In this document: piece by piece, positions 35,406 to 44,255 of the stretch
Numbering within the stretch: the first letter of the stretch is position 1
Layout of the letters: each line of letters starts with the position of its first letter
Assembly (NCBI GenBank): GCA_945897465.1
Contig: CAMDFK010000001.1
Coordinates: forward strand, 163,993 to 227,992
Length of the DNA stretch: 64,000 nt
DNA from: Limnohabitans sp. Rim8
Lineage (GTDB): Bacteria > Pseudomonadota > Gammaproteobacteria > Burkholderiales > Burkholderiaceae_C
Direction: 5' to 3'
The notes under the pieces: generated by a model
The model's database searches: none
What the model was told of the DNA's origin: nothing
Seen by the model: the letters and a program-made list of their open reading frames with translations, nothing else
Position numbers and translations under genes: made by a program

Positions 35406-35762
35406 TCAACCCCGCAGCCAGGGGCGCGGGCCGCCCATGACGTGCATGTGCAGGTGGTGCACTTCTTGCCCACCCTCGGTGCCATTGTTGACCACGATGC
35501 GGAAACCGCCATCTGGATATGGGTTGCAACCCTCTTGCGCGGCCAGTTTGGGGGCCAGGGTCATCATGTGGCCCATCAAACCCGCGTGTTCAGGGGTCAG
35601 CTGCATCATCGACGGGATGTGCAGCTTGGGGATGATCAGAAAATGGATGGGCGCCCAAGGCGCGATGTCGTGGAAGGACAAGACATGCTCGTCCTCATAG
35701 ACCTTGCGGGACGGGATCTTGCCCGCAATGATTTTGCAAAAAATACAGTGGTCGTCGGTCAT
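35406..35762 (-). CDS. hinT: HIT-family purine nucleoside phosphoramidase (HinT type)
   Basis: Hydrolyses adenosine phosphoramidates and acyl-AMP. The first block CIFCKIIAGKIPSRKVYEDEHVLSFHDIAPWAPIHFLIIPK is the HinT form. The catalytic histidine triad is HHLHMHVMGG (H-x-H-x-H). At 118 residues it is normal. It follows a small membrane-protein gene with 28 bases between, and both trail hisE. Confidence 0.94.
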   Translation of the reverse strand: MTDDHCIFCKIIAGKIPSRKVYEDEHVLSFHDIAPWAPIHFLIIPKLHIPSMMQLTPEHAGLMGHMMTLAPKLAAQEGCNPYPDGGFRIVVNNGTEGGQEVHHLHMHVMGGPRPWLRG

Positions 35763-35790
35763 GGCTCAAACGCTCTCAAAGTCAAAAAAA

Positions 35791-36153
35791 TCAGTCGGTC
35801 ACCGGGCGCTGCCCGTTCAGTCGCACCATGCCCAGCACGATGCGGTACAAAAACCAGATGGAAATGCCCACCCAGGCCAGCCAGCCGGGGAAAAACATCA
35901 ACAGCCACAAAGGCGCCGTGATCAGGTAAAGCAAAGCCGCCCAGATCACGGTGCGGATGCGGTAGCTGAAGTGCGTGGCCTCCCAGCCTAGGGCATCGCC
36001 CTTTTTGACCCAATCGATGATCAGCGCCACCACCAGCAAAGCCGGGCCCATCTGTGCACCCGGAATCACGGCGCTCACCGCCACGATCAGGTGCAGGATG
36101 TAGCTGACCCAGCTGATGGTGTGGGTGCTGTCTTGGAGAGGCTGCTCATTCAT
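35791..36153 (-). CDS. Small membrane protein, DUF4870-like
   Basis: A 120-residue inner-membrane protein with helices near ISWVSYILHLIVAVSAVIPG, PALLVVALIIDWV and VIWAALLYLITAPLWLLMFFPGWLAWVGISIWFLYRIVLGM. The pattern of an N-terminal amphipathic SYILHL segment and a DWVKK loop resembles DUF4870/Tic20-like proteins. It lies between hisE (three bases away) and hinT in the position where such a gene is usual in Burkholderiales. Its function is unknown. Confidence 0.8.
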   Translation of the reverse strand: MNEQPLQDSTHTISWVSYILHLIVAVSAVIPGAQMGPALLVVALIIDWVKKGDALGWEATHFSYRIRTVIWAALLYLITAPLWLLMFFPGWLAWVGISIWFLYRIVLGMVRLNGQRPVTD

Positions 36154-36156
36154 GGC

Positions 36157-36525
36157 TCATTCCCCCAGCCGTTCACGTTCCTGAACTTTGCGCAATGCCT
36201 TTTCTTCCAAACCGCTCAGGCCTTCGCGGCGGGCCAGCTCGTTGACCACGTCAGCGGGCGACAGGCCATAGTGCGCCAATGCGATTAGGCTGTGAAACCA
36301 CAAATCAGCCACCTCGCCTACCAGCTTGGCTTTGTCCCCGCCATGGTCCACGTCTTTGGCGGCCATCACGGTTTCGGTGGCTTCTTCGCCGATTTTCTTC
36401 AAAAAGGCGTCGGGACCCTTATGCAGCAGGCGGGCCACATAGCTCTTTTCGGGGTCGCCACCGTTGGCGGGTTTGCGGCTTTCGACCACGGCCGCGAGGC
36501 GATCAAGGATGTCCTGGTTGCTCAT
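36157..36525 (-). CDS. hisE: Phosphoribosyl-ATP pyrophosphatase
   Basis: Second step of histidine synthesis: removal of pyrophosphate from PR-ATP. The MazG-like all-helical fold shows [31 protein letters not shown], with the EExxE metal motif and the later helix [19 protein letters not shown] (family D/E ligands). The product is 122 residues. A separate hisI lies 13 bases upstream, so the two are not fused as in E. coli. Confidence 0.95.
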   Translation of the reverse strand: MSNQDILDRLAAVVESRKPANGGDPEKSYVARLLHKGPDAFLKKIGEEATETVMAAKDVDHGGDKAKLVGEVADLWFHSLIALAHYGLSPADVVNELARREGLSGLEEKALRKVQERERLGE

Positions 36526-36538
36526 ACGCTTGGGGCAC

Positions 36539-36928
36539 TCACTTGTAAATGGTTTCGGGGTCTTTCAAGACCGGGTCGGCCGCCTGCCACTCGTCGGCTT
36601 GCAGGCTCTGGAAAAAGCAGCTGTGGCGGCCCGTGTGGCAGGCAATGCCCGGCTCATGCCCCAGCTGCGTGACTTTGAGCAACACCACATCGTTGTCGCA
36701 ATCGATGCGGATGTCGTGCACCGTCTGCACATGGCCGGACTCCTCGCCCTTGAACCACAACTTGTTGCGCGAACGGCTGAAATACACCGCCCTTTTCAGC
36801 TCGGCCGTCTTTTGCAAGGCCTCGCGGTTCATCCATGCGAACATCAACACATCGCCAGTGTCTTTTTCTTGGGCGATCACAGGCACCAAGCCTTTGTCGT
36901 CCCATTTGATTTGATCGAGCCAGTTCAT
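36539..36928 (-). CDS. hisI: Phosphoribosyl-AMP cyclohydrolase
   Basis: Third step of histidine synthesis. The metal-binding blocks are visible: [48 protein letters not shown] (Asp and Cys ligands) and HTGRHSCFF (Cys). The product is 129 residues. It is the first of the hisI-hisE pair and is cut off from hisF by about 1.8 kb of accessory genes, which is unusual. Confidence 0.95.
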   Translation of the reverse strand: MNWLDQIKWDDKGLVPVIAQEKDTGDVLMFAWMNREALQKTAELKRAVYFSRSRNKLWFKGEESGHVQTVHDIRIDCDNDVVLLKVTQLGHEPGIACHTGRHSCFFQSLQADEWQAADPVLKDPETIYK

Positions 36929-36981
36929 AGGGGGTGATCTTAATCCGTACGCTCTGGCCTATCGGCCAACGCCTTCAAAAC

Positions 36982-37236
36982 TCAGTAATGCAGCCTCAAT
37001 TGGGCGATTTGCAGCTGATCACCCTCAACGCGATAAACCATGCGGTGCTCTTCGTTGATGCGGCGCGACCAAAAACCAGAGAGGGCATGCTTTAAGGGCT
37101 CCGGTTTGCCCACGCCTGCATAAGGATCACGCGCCGTGGCCTCGATCAGCTTGTTGATGCGGTCCACCATTTTGCGGTCCTGCTTTTGCCAATAGAGGTA
37201 ATCCTCCCAAGCCAGCTCGGCAAAAACGAGTTTCAC
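36982..37236 (-). CDS. yoeB: YoeB-type toxin of a YefM-YoeB system
   Basis: Ribosome-dependent mRNA endonuclease. At 84 residues it has exactly the E. coli length. It shares the blocks GKPEPLKHALSGFWSRRINEEHRMVYRV and the C-terminal LHY. The catalytic residues correspond to E46 (in KPEPLK), R65 (in EEHRMVY) and the terminal H83-Y84, all present, so the toxin looks active. Its ATG overlaps the antitoxin stop by four bases. Confidence 0.95.
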   Translation of the reverse strand: MKLVFAELAWEDYLYWQKQDRKMVDRINKLIEATARDPYAGVGKPEPLKHALSGFWSRRINEEHRMVYRVEGDQLQIAQLRLHY

Positions 37237-37484
37237 TTGAGCAACTCGCGTTCAGCGCCCTGCCCCGCTTGGAGTTGCCCTACCGCCGCCAGCAAACGCC
37301 GTGCGTTGGCAGGCGTGCGCAAGAGGTAGGCCGTCTCTTCAAGCGCTTTGTAATCTTCAAGCGAAAGCATCACCACCGATTGATCTCCATTCCGGGTGAT
37401 GATCAGGGGCTCGTGGTCCTCGCACACACGGTTCATCACACCCGCCAGATTGGCGCGAGCGGCGCTGTAAGTCATGGCATCCAT
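37233..37484 (-). CDS. yefM: YefM-type antitoxin
   Basis: Antitoxin and autorepressor of YoeB (Phd/YefM fold). MTYSAARANLAGVMNRVCEDHEPLIITRNGD is the DNA-binding N-domain. LEETAYLLRTPANARRLLAAVGQL is the toxin-wrapping helix, nearly the same as in E. coli. The product is 83 residues. A pair of GTACA half-sites lies directly upstream. It is translated before and coupled to yoeB. Confidence 0.95.
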   Translation of the reverse strand: MDAMTYSAARANLAGVMNRVCEDHEPLIITRNGDQSVVMLSLEDYKALEETAYLLRTPANARRLLAAVGQLQAGQGAERELLK

Positions 37485-37495
37485 GGTGGCGTTCC

Positions 37496-37513
37496 TGTAC
37501 GTTTATTGGTACA
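37496..37513 (-). promoter_or_regulatory. Probable YefM-YoeB operator
   Basis: Two degenerate TGTACA boxes (TGTACG and GGTACA on the plus strand) form an inverted repeat, TGTAC-N8-GTACA. They are 12 bases apart centre to centre, the spacing known for the E. coli yefM-yoeB operator. The site ends 12 bases before the yefM start. Confidence 0.6.
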
Positions 37514-37563
37514 ACTATATCAGCTCATGGCCCTTCTTGTGGGCGGAGCTGAAGAAGCGTTTT

Positions 37564-37579
37564 AGCTTGAATTCAGGCT
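37564..37579. promoter_or_regulatory. Near-perfect palindrome upstream of the ParD-like gene
   Basis: A 16-base palindrome AGCTTGAATTCAGGCT (14 of 16 symmetric positions). It shares the AGCTTG half-site with the second palindrome downstream; centres are about 32.5 bases apart, close to three helical turns. It is a candidate operator of the antitoxin, or of a divergent yefM promoter. Confidence 0.45.
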
Positions 37580-37594
37580 GCAATAAACATTCTT

Positions 37595-37613
37595 AGCTTG
37601 CAAAATACAAGCT
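37595..37613. promoter_or_regulatory. Inverted repeat just upstream of the ParD-like gene
   Basis: AGCTTG and CAAGCT flank a 7-base AT-rich centre CAAAATA. It ends 17 bases before the ATG of the antitoxin gene, as expected for an autoregulatory operator. Confidence 0.5.
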
Positions 37614-37630
37614 CATCAAGGAAAAGCACC

Positions 37631-37849
37631 ATGGCTGTTGCAATGAAACTGTCTGACGAATTGGTCGAAGCCGCCAAACCCTATGCTGCAGCGGAGCACC
37701 GCTCTGTGCCACAGCAAATCGAATACTGGGCCCGCATCGGCAAAGCCGTGAGCGACAACCCCGACATGCCCCTGCACCTGATCCAAGACACCATGCTTTC
37801 GCGAGAAGAAGTCAAAGCCGGACTGGCTACGCCTTATGAGTTTGGCTGA
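37631..37849 (+). CDS. ParD-like antitoxin
   Basis: A 72-residue protein starting MAVAMKLSDELVEAAKPYAAAEHRSVPQQIEYWARIGKAV. The short strand-helix-helix start is ribbon-helix-helix-like and fits the ParD-like antitoxin family. The tail (LSREEVKAGLATPYEF) would bind the toxin. The ATG is chosen over an upstream TTG. Its stop shares one base with the start of the toxin gene. It runs against the direction of the surrounding his genes. Confidence 0.75.
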   Translation: MAVAMKLSDELVEAAKPYAAAEHRSVPQQIEYWARIGKAVSDNPDMPLHLIQDTMLSREEVKAGLATPYEFG

Positions 37850-38133
37850 TGCTGCAAGTCAGTGCCTCGCCATCTTTCAACCGGGTGGCCAAAAAACTGC
37901 ACGCCCGCGACAAAGAAACACTGGATGAAGCCATCAAACCCATTCTTCAAAATCCGCAGCTGGGCGAAGAAAAGAAAGGCGACCTCGCGGGTGTTTTTGT
38001 CTACAAGTTCAAATTGAACGGCCAAGAAACCCTGTTGGCCTATGAACTGCAACCGCACAAAACAGCCCCCATTGAAACCATGCTGCTGGCGGTCGGTCCG
38101 CATGAAAATTTCTATACGGGGTTGAAGCGGTAA
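37849..38133 (+). CDS. RelE/ParE-like toxin
   Basis: A 94-residue basic protein with the RelE/ParE layout: N-terminal strand, two helices (FNRVAKKLHARDKETLDEAIKPILQNP) and then the strand block GVFVYKFKLNGQETLLAYELQP ending GPHENFYTGLKR. The C-terminal GPHENFY resembles many HigB/RelE-type toxins. Translation is coupled to the antitoxin (TGATG). Target (ribosome or gyrase) cannot be told from sequence. It converges with the GNAT gene, 41 bases apart. Confidence 0.75.
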   Translation: MLQVSASPSFNRVAKKLHARDKETLDEAIKPILQNPQLGEEKKGDLAGVFVYKFKLNGQETLLAYELQPHKTAPIETMLLAVGPHENFYTGLKR

Positions 38134-38174
38134 TGTTCAGTGACTGAGCTTTGGCGTGTACACCCACAGAGCAG

Positions 38175-38639
38175 TCAGCGAATTGGGCCATCAATTGACC
38201 TGTGCATGAACACACTGTGGGGGTCTTCCGTGTACGGGCCGAACGGACCTCGAGGGCTGTAGCCAAGCCGTTCATACAAAGCGATGGCTTCGGGTTGAAG
38301 GTATCCGGTTTCGAGCATGAAAAGATGGCAGCCGCGGGCCTGCGACTGCGCTTCGAGCCATTGCACCAGCGAGCGGGCGATGCCTCTGCCCCGGTGGCTG
38401 GGCAGCGTGAACATTCTCTTGAGCTCCCCATAAGCGGGCTCGATCACGATGGCCCCACAGGCCACCGCCTGGCCCGATGAATCGCGAGCGACCGCAAAGA
38501 TGACATTGGGCTGCGACAGGGCAGCCACGTCAATTCCGTGATGACTCTCTGACGGATAGAGGGGCTTTTGGTGAGCGTCCAGCTGCTCAATGAGCGCGAG
38601 GACTTCGGGCTGGTTTGCAGGTTCTGTGGTGATGTGCAT
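38175..38639 (-). CDS. GNAT-family N-acetyltransferase
   Basis: A 154-residue acetyl-CoA-dependent acetyltransferase. The cofactor motif is LKRMFTLPSHRGRGIARSLVQWLEAQ (R-x-x-G-x-G/A type). Motif B follows (LETGYLQPEAIALYERLGY). The substrate is not predictable. It stands between hisF and the toxin-antitoxin genes on the his strand, where Burkholderiales normally have hisI directly. It belongs to the accessory cassette; it does not look like a GNAT toxin because it lacks the small RHH partner beside it. Confidence 0.85.
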   Translation of the reverse strand: MHITTEPANQPEVLALIEQLDAHQKPLYPSESHHGIDVAALSQPNVIFAVARDSSGQAVACGAIVIEPAYGELKRMFTLPSHRGRGIARSLVQWLEAQSQARGCHLFMLETGYLQPEAIALYERLGYSPRGPFGPYTEDPHSVFMHRSIDGPIR

Positions 38640-38702
38640 GGGTTGATCCGAGGCCCAACTTTGAAGACGAGCAAGTACCCGCTCAGCCCCACGCTCTTTT
38701 TA

Positions 38703-39503
<801 letters not shown>

Positions 39504-39506
39504 GTT

Positions 39507-39728
39507 TCAGTGACCCTCTTGCGGTTCGATAGAGACGGTGATGGGCTTGATGTCGGTTTGTGTGGCCGAGATGTACAGATGCTCCAGAACGCCATTGCGC
39601 TCAACCACCACAGCGGTTTGGGTTTGCGCAGCCGTTCGCCGGGCTTGATTGGCCGCCCTGGCCATGGCAGCCACCGATCCTCTCAAGCTGCTGCTTCGTG
39701 CTTGCTCAATTGACATCATCTGACTCAT
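39507..39728 (-). CDS. Small protein paired with the zeta-family kinase, possible antitoxin
   Basis: A 73-residue product (MSQMMSIEQARSSSLRGSVAAMARAANQARRTAAQTQTAVV...). Its Ala/Arg-rich helical first half is followed by a strand-like second half (VVVERNGVLEHLYISAT). The start is chosen because its ATG overlaps the kinase stop by four bases. I recognise no family. The coupling to a zeta-type kinase and similar size to known antitoxins suggest a partner role, but that is inference. It ends three bases before hisF begins, so it is translated within the his operon. Confidence 0.6.
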   Translation of the reverse strand: MSQMMSIEQARSSSLRGSVAAMARAANQARRTAAQTQTAVVVERNGVLEHLYISATQTDIKPITVSIEPQEGH

Positions 39729-40255
39729 TCCTCTCCCCAATCCAACAAAACAGGCTCTGGCCCACCATTGTCGTACACAGCCCAAGCATCAACGATGGGC
39801 TTATAAATCTTCTCAAAATTCCGATAGCCTGATGCAAAGCGGCGTTCAATGACGTCTTCAGGAATGTTGTGCCCACCTTGCAAAACCCTTTGACGAACCC
39901 GGGCCACCGCCTCTTGAACACTGGAAAGCTTGAGGAAAATCAAGGTTACTCGGTAGCCTGCAGCTTGCCAACGCGCAATTGAATTCAGGTACGCACGTCC
40001 AGACAAAGTGGTTTCCAGGGCGAAAGTGTGTCGTTTTTGAAAACTTTGCTCTAGCTGTTTAATCATGAGGCGTCCGGCTTGAAATGCAGCGGTTTCGGGC
40101 GCAAATGGAGCCAATCCAGCCGCAATCAAATCGGCATTCACAAACACTTTGCAGTGGGCCTCTTGCGGCAAAAATTCACGCGCAAAGGTTGTCTTTCCCG
40201 CCCCGTTCGGACCAGCAATGATGAAAACCTCAAGATCAGATTGGGATTGAGTCAT
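39725..40255 (-). CDS. Zeta-toxin-family P-loop kinase (COG4185 type)
   Basis: A 176-residue P-loop protein with Walker A GPNGAGKTT (FIIAGPNGAGKTTFAREFL). Further blocks are VNADLIAAGLAPFAPETAA, FALETTLSGRAYL and the late GGHNIPEDVIERRFASGYRNFEKIYKPIVDAWAVYDN. This set is that of the COG4185 branch of the zeta-toxin family. Zeta proteins proper phosphorylate UDP-GlcNAc; whether this branch does so is not settled. It overlaps the mutarotase gene upstream and the small ORF downstream by four bases each. Confidence 0.85.
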   Translation of the reverse strand: MTQSQSDLEVFIIAGPNGAGKTTFAREFLPQEAHCKVFVNADLIAAGLAPFAPETAAFQAGRLMIKQLEQSFQKRHTFALETTLSGRAYLNSIARWQAAGYRVTLIFLKLSSVQEAVARVRQRVLQGGHNIPEDVIERRFASGYRNFEKIYKPIVDAWAVYDNGGPEPVLLDWGEE

Positions 40256-41106
40256 GCATACAAGCTCAAGCGCTGCCAGCCCGCCCAGCGCCCGCCCGCA
40301 GGCAAGGCGATGGGCGCATACACCTGCGCGGCTTCGACGCACAGCATGTGCCGCCAGCCGTCGTCGGGCATGTCGGCCAGGCGCTTGCACAGGTCTTGCG
40401 CAGGATTCCAGACCACCGTGTTGGCCCAGCTGGGGCTTTGGCTGATATGCAGGGTCTCGTTCAGCGTCATGGGCTGCGGCCCGGCTTCATACACGCGGTC
40501 AAATTCGGCGGCAAAGCGGATCGTGTCGGCCGCTGGCGCATGGGTGTCGGTGAGTGAATCCCACTCGGGCTGACCACCCAGGCCCTGCAGCGTGGCCTGC
40601 GTCACGTCGGGCACGGCCAAATAGGTGTGCAGTGCACCTGAAAACGCCAGTGCTTGGGTGCCTGTGTTGTGCACAGCCAGTGTCAGTTGCAAGGCACCCG
40701 GGCTCAGGTCGATGTGCAGCGCCAAGGCAAAGGCTTGGGGCCACCAGACGCGGGTTTGGGCGTTGTCACTCAGGCGCAGTGTGAGGCGGGCATGCTCGGC
40801 GCCCAGTTCGGGCGCATCGGCCAACCAGAGCACATTGCGGGCAAAACCGTGTTTGGGCAAGCGCTCGGCCATGGGGCCGCGTTGGTTGAACTGAGGAAAG
40901 CACACGGGCACACCGCCGCGAATGGCGGCTTGGCCGTCCAAAATGCTTTGGGGGCTGAGGTACAGGCGCTCTTGGCCGCCCGACACCCAAGACAGCACGT
41001 GCGCACCGTGCAGCGCCACCTGCAAGCGGTCGCCTTGCGGCAGCGTCAATTCGCAAGCTGGCAGGCCGGAGAACGCGGTGTCGCGACAAGTGGCCTGAGC
41101 GCTCAT
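40252..41106 (-). CDS. D-hexose-6-phosphate mutarotase (YeaD-like aldose epimerase)
   Basis: Interconverts alpha and beta anomers of hexose 6-phosphates. The galactose-mutarotase fold shows LHGAHVLSWVSGGQERLYLSP, GVPVCFPQFNQRG and KHGFARNVLWL (catalytic His region). Later come ALHTYLAVPDV and the Glu-containing LCVEAA near the end. The product is 284 residues. It lies 21 bases downstream of hisA and overlaps the kinase gene by four bases. It is not part of the usual his operon, so its presence here marks an insertion. Confidence 0.88.
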   Translation of the reverse strand: MSAQATCRDTAFSGLPACELTLPQGDRLQVALHGAHVLSWVSGGQERLYLSPQSILDGQAAIRGGVPVCFPQFNQRGPMAERLPKHGFARNVLWLADAPELGAEHARLTLRLSDNAQTRVWWPQAFALALHIDLSPGALQLTLAVHNTGTQALAFSGALHTYLAVPDVTQATLQGLGGQPEWDSLTDTHAPAADTIRFAAEFDRVYEAGPQPMTLNETLHISQSPSWANTVVWNPAQDLCKRLADMPDDGWRHMLCVEAAQVYAPIALPAGGRWAGWQRLSLYA

Positions 41107-41127
41107 GGGCAATCGCGAGGGAAAGGA

Positions 41128-41868
41128 TCAGCCGTTGAGCTCGTCGGCGCGTTGCTGCGCCAGCGCGAAGTCGAGGTCGCCCGAGTACACCGCACGGCCA
41201 CAGATCACGCCCTCTACGCCTTCGTCTTCCACCGCGCACAGCTGCTCGATGTCGGCCATGTTGGACAGACCGCCCGAGGCGATGACGGGGATGGTGAGGG
41301 CTTGCGCCAGCTTGACGGTGGCGTCGATGTTGATGCCGCTGAGCATGCCGTCGCGGCCAATGTCGGTGTAAATGATGGACTCGACACCCCAGTCTTCGAA
41401 CTTCTTGGCCAGGTCCACCACTTCGTGGCCGGTGAGTTTGCTCCAGCCGTCGGTGGCCACTTTGCCGTCTTTGGCGTCCAGGCCCACAATGATGTGGCCG
41501 CCAAAAGCGGTGCAGGCGTCTTTCAAAAAGCCAGGGTTTTTAACGGCGGCGGTGCCGATGATGACGTAGCGCAAGCCGCTGTCGATGTATTTTTCAATCG
41601 TGTCCAAGTCGCGGATGCCGCCACCGAGCTGCACCGGGATGTCGTCGCCCACGGCCTTGAGGATGGACTTGATGGCGCTGAAGTTTTGCGGCTTGCCCGC
41701 AAACGCCCCGTTCAGATCCACCAGGTGCAAGCGGCGTGCGCCTTTTTCGAGCCAAGTGCGGGCCATGGCGGCGGGGTCTTCGCCAAAGGTCGTGGCTTGG
41801 TCCATATCGCCCTGTTTGAGGCGAACGCAGTGGCCGTCTTTGAGGTCAATGGCGGGGATCAGAATCAT
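41128..41868 (-). CDS. hisA: Phosphoribosylformimino-5-aminoimidazole carboxamide ribotide isomerase
   Basis: TIM-barrel isomerase, fourth step of histidine synthesis. [21 protein letters not shown] holds the first catalytic Asp (D8), and [20 protein letters not shown] holds the second. The phosphate loops GGGIRD and ASGGLSNM are intact. The product is 246 residues. It follows hisH with 46 bases between and is the last his gene before the first insertion. Confidence 0.96.
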   Translation of the reverse strand: MILIPAIDLKDGHCVRLKQGDMDQATTFGEDPAAMARTWLEKGARRLHLVDLNGAFAGKPQNFSAIKSILKAVGDDIPVQLGGGIRDLDTIEKYIDSGLRYVIIGTAAVKNPGFLKDACTAFGGHIIVGLDAKDGKVATDGWSKLTGHEVVDLAKKFEDWGVESIIYTDIGRDGMLSGINIDATVKLAQALTIPVIASGGLSNMADIEQLCAVEDEGVEGVICGRAVYSGDLDFALAQQRADELNG

Positions 41869-41914
41869 GGCGAATTAAAAAACTGATGGGCAGGAAAACG
41901 GCAGTGAAAACTTC

Positions 41915-42571
41915 TCAAGGCTGCCAGTGGAGGAAATTGCGGAACAAGGCCAAACCCTGGGCCGCGCTTTTTTCGGGGTGAAACTGGGTGGCAAATAGGT
42001 TGCCACGGGCAATGGCACTGGCAAAGCGGCCGCCGTAATCGGTCTGGGCCGCGCTGTGCGCCGGGTTGACCACCTGAGCATAGAAGCTGTGCACAAAATA
42101 ATACCAGCTGCCGTCCTCGACGCCCTGCCACAGCGCATGCGCTGGTAGGTCTTGCCAGACCTGGTTCCAGCCCATTTGCGGCACTTTGTAGCGGGTGCCG
42201 TCGGGCTGCATTTGTCCGGCCAAATCGAACTTGACCACGCGCCCGGGGATCAGACCCAAGCCCGGCGTGTCGCCCTCGTCGCTGTGGTCCAGCAGCATTT
42301 GCATGCCCACACACACACCAAACAAAGGCTTGCTGGCAGCAGCTTCGAGCACAGCGTCCAGCAAGCCCGACTCGCGCAGCTCGCGCATGCAGTCGGGCAT
42401 GGCGCCCTGCCCTGGCAAGACCACGCGGTGCGCGTTGCGCACGACTTGCGGATCACTGGTGACGGTGACCTCGGCATGGTCGACGCTGGAGGCCGCATGC
42501 ATGACCGCTTGCGCCACGCTGCGCAGGTTGCCCATGCCGTAGTCCACGACGGCGACGCGGTTGACGCTCAT
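41915..42571 (-). CDS. hisH: Imidazole glycerol phosphate synthase, glutaminase subunit HisH
   Basis: Class I glutamine amidotransferase that supplies ammonia to HisF. The triad is seen: nucleophile Cys in [13 protein letters not shown], His and Glu in [29 protein letters not shown] is the N-terminal signature. The start [12 protein letters not shown] gives 218 residues. It lies two bases downstream of hisB. Confidence 0.96.
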   Translation of the reverse strand: MSVNRVAVVDYGMGNLRSVAQAVMHAASSVDHAEVTVTSDPQVVRNAHRVVLPGQGAMPDCMRELRESGLLDAVLEAAASKPLFGVCVGMQMLLDHSDEGDTPGLGLIPGRVVKFDLAGQMQPDGTRYKVPQMGWNQVWQDLPAHALWQGVEDGSWYYFVHSFYAQVVNPAHSAAQTDYGGRFASAIARGNLFATQFHPEKSAAQGLALFRNFLHWQP

Positions 42572-42573
42572 GC

Positions 42574-43176
42574 TCAGAGACTTCCCTTGGTCGAGGGGAT
42601 CACACCTGCGGAGCGTGGATCGAGTTCGAGCGCGGCACGCACGGCGCGGGCGAAGGCCTTGAAGATGGTTTCGCACTGGTGGTGCGCATTCACACCCTTG
42701 AGGTTGTCGATGTGCAGCGTGCACAGCGCATGGTTCACAAAGCCTTGGAAGAACTCATAAACCAGTTGCGTGTCGAGCGTGCCCAGCGAGCCGGAGGTGA
42801 AGTTCACGTCCATGTGCAAACCGGGGCGGCCCGAAAAGTCCACCACCACGCGGCTCAACGCCTCGTCGAGCGGCACATAGGCGTGGCCATAACGGCGGAT
42901 GCCTTTTTTGTCACCCATCGCTTGGGCGAAGGCCTGGCCCAAGGTGATGCCGATGTCTTCCACGGTGTGGTGGCCGTCGATGTGCAGGTCGCCTTCACAA
43001 GCGATGTCCAAGTCGATCAAGCCGTGGCGGGCGATCTGGTCGAGCATGTGGTCCAGAAAACCGATGCCCGAAGCCAGTTTGGCTTGGCCCGTGCCGTCGA
43101 GGTTGATGGCGACACGGATGTTCGTCTCGGCCGTCTTGCGGGTCACTTGGGCGGTGCGGTCAGCGCTGCGGTTCAT
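42574..43176 (-). CDS. hisB: Imidazoleglycerol-phosphate dehydratase
   Basis: Manganese enzyme for the sixth step of histidine synthesis. It is monofunctional (200 residues), without the N-terminal phosphatase of E. coli HisB. Metal-binding histidines are in [25 protein letters not shown] and [18 protein letters not shown]. The ATG overlaps the hisC stop by four bases. Histidinol phosphatase must be encoded elsewhere. Confidence 0.96.
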   Translation of the reverse strand: MNRSADRTAQVTRKTAETNIRVAINLDGTGQAKLASGIGFLDHMLDQIARHGLIDLDIACEGDLHIDGHHTVEDIGITLGQAFAQAMGDKKGIRRYGHAYVPLDEALSRVVVDFSGRPGLHMDVNFTSGSLGTLDTQLVYEFFQGFVNHALCTLHIDNLKGVNAHHQCETIFKAFARAVRAALELDPRSAGVIPSTKGSL

Positions 43177-44255
43177 AAGGCGGCTTTCAGAGCGGCAAGG
43201 AGTTGGTCGTTTTCTGCGGCGGTGCCCACCGTCAGGCGCAGGCAATTGGCGAGCAATGGGTGCATTTTAGAAATGTTCTTGATCAGCACGCCGCGGGCCT
43301 TCAGGCCGTCAAAGGTTTTGGCCGCATCGGGCACACGGGCCAAGATCATGTTGGCCTCGCTCGGGAAGGGGGTGACACCGGGCATGGCGGCCAGTTCTTT
43401 CAGCAAACGGGTGCGCTGCTCGCGCAGGTCTTTGGCTTGCGCTGCAAACACCTCGGTGTGCTCCAGGGCAAACAGCGCACACTCGCAATTGAGCACACTG
43501 ATGTTGTAGGGTGGGCGCACTTTGTCGATTTCAGCGATCAGCGCTTGGGGGCCGATCATGTAGCCCAGACGCACACCGGCCAGGCCAAACTTGGACAGGG
43601 TGCGCATGAGCAAGACGTGCGAATGGCGCGTGATGCGGTCTGCGTAGCTGCGGCTAGCAAAAGGCTGGTAGGCCTCGTCCATGACCACCAAGCCGCCTTG
43701 AGCGCCTTGGGCGAGGACGATCTTCTCGATCGTCTCGTCGTTCCACAGGTTGCCCGTGGGGTTGTTCGGGTAAGCCAGGTAAACGATGGACGGCTTGTGC
43801 TGATCAACGGCGGCCAGCATGGCGGCTTCGTCAAGTTCAAAGTCAGCAGTGAGGGGCACGCCGTGAAAGGCCAAGCCTTGCAGCTGTGCGCTCATGGCGT
43901 ACATGACGAACCCGGGCAAAGGTGACAGGATGGAAGCGCCGGGCACATCACAGGCCATGGCCAGCAAAGAAATCAGCTCGTCCGAGCCGTTGCCCAGCAT
44001 GATGTCGAAGCCTTCGGGCATGCCAGCGTGTTGGGCCAAAGCATGGCGCAGCTCGTTCACTCGGCCATCGGGGTAGCGGTTGAGCGCCAATGCGCCCAAT
44101 CGCTCGCCCAAAGCTTTTTGCAGCTCAGTCGGCAGTCTGTGCGGGTTTTCCATCGCGTCAAGCTTGACCATGCCGACCGAGTCCTGGATGGCGTAGGCGT
44201 GCATGGATTGCACGTCCTGGCGGATGCGTTGCATCAGTTGGGGGCTCACGGTCAT
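43173..44255 (-). CDS. hisC: Histidinol-phosphate aminotransferase
   Basis: PLP-dependent class I/II aminotransferase. The PLP lysine is in [36 protein letters not shown] and [11 protein letters not shown] hold the Asn and Asp that orient the cofactor. The N-terminal [12 protein letters not shown] block is typical. The product is 360 residues. Four-base overlaps link it with hisD upstream and hisB downstream. Confidence 0.95.
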   Translation of the reverse strand: MTVSPQLMQRIRQDVQSMHAYAIQDSVGMVKLDAMENPHRLPTELQKALGERLGALALNRYPDGRVNELRHALAQHAGMPEGFDIMLGNGSDELISLLAMACDVPGASILSPLPGFVMYAMSAQLQGLAFHGVPLTADFELDEAAMLAAVDQHKPSIVYLAYPNNPTGNLWNDETIEKIVLAQGAQGGLVVMDEAYQPFASRSYADRITRHSHVLLMRTLSKFGLAGVRLGYMIGPQALIAEIDKVRPPYNISVLNCECALFALEHTEVFAAQAKDLREQRTRLLKELAAMPGVTPFPSEANMILARVPDAAKTFDGLKARGVLIKNISKMHPLLANCLRLTVGTAAENDQLLAALKAAL

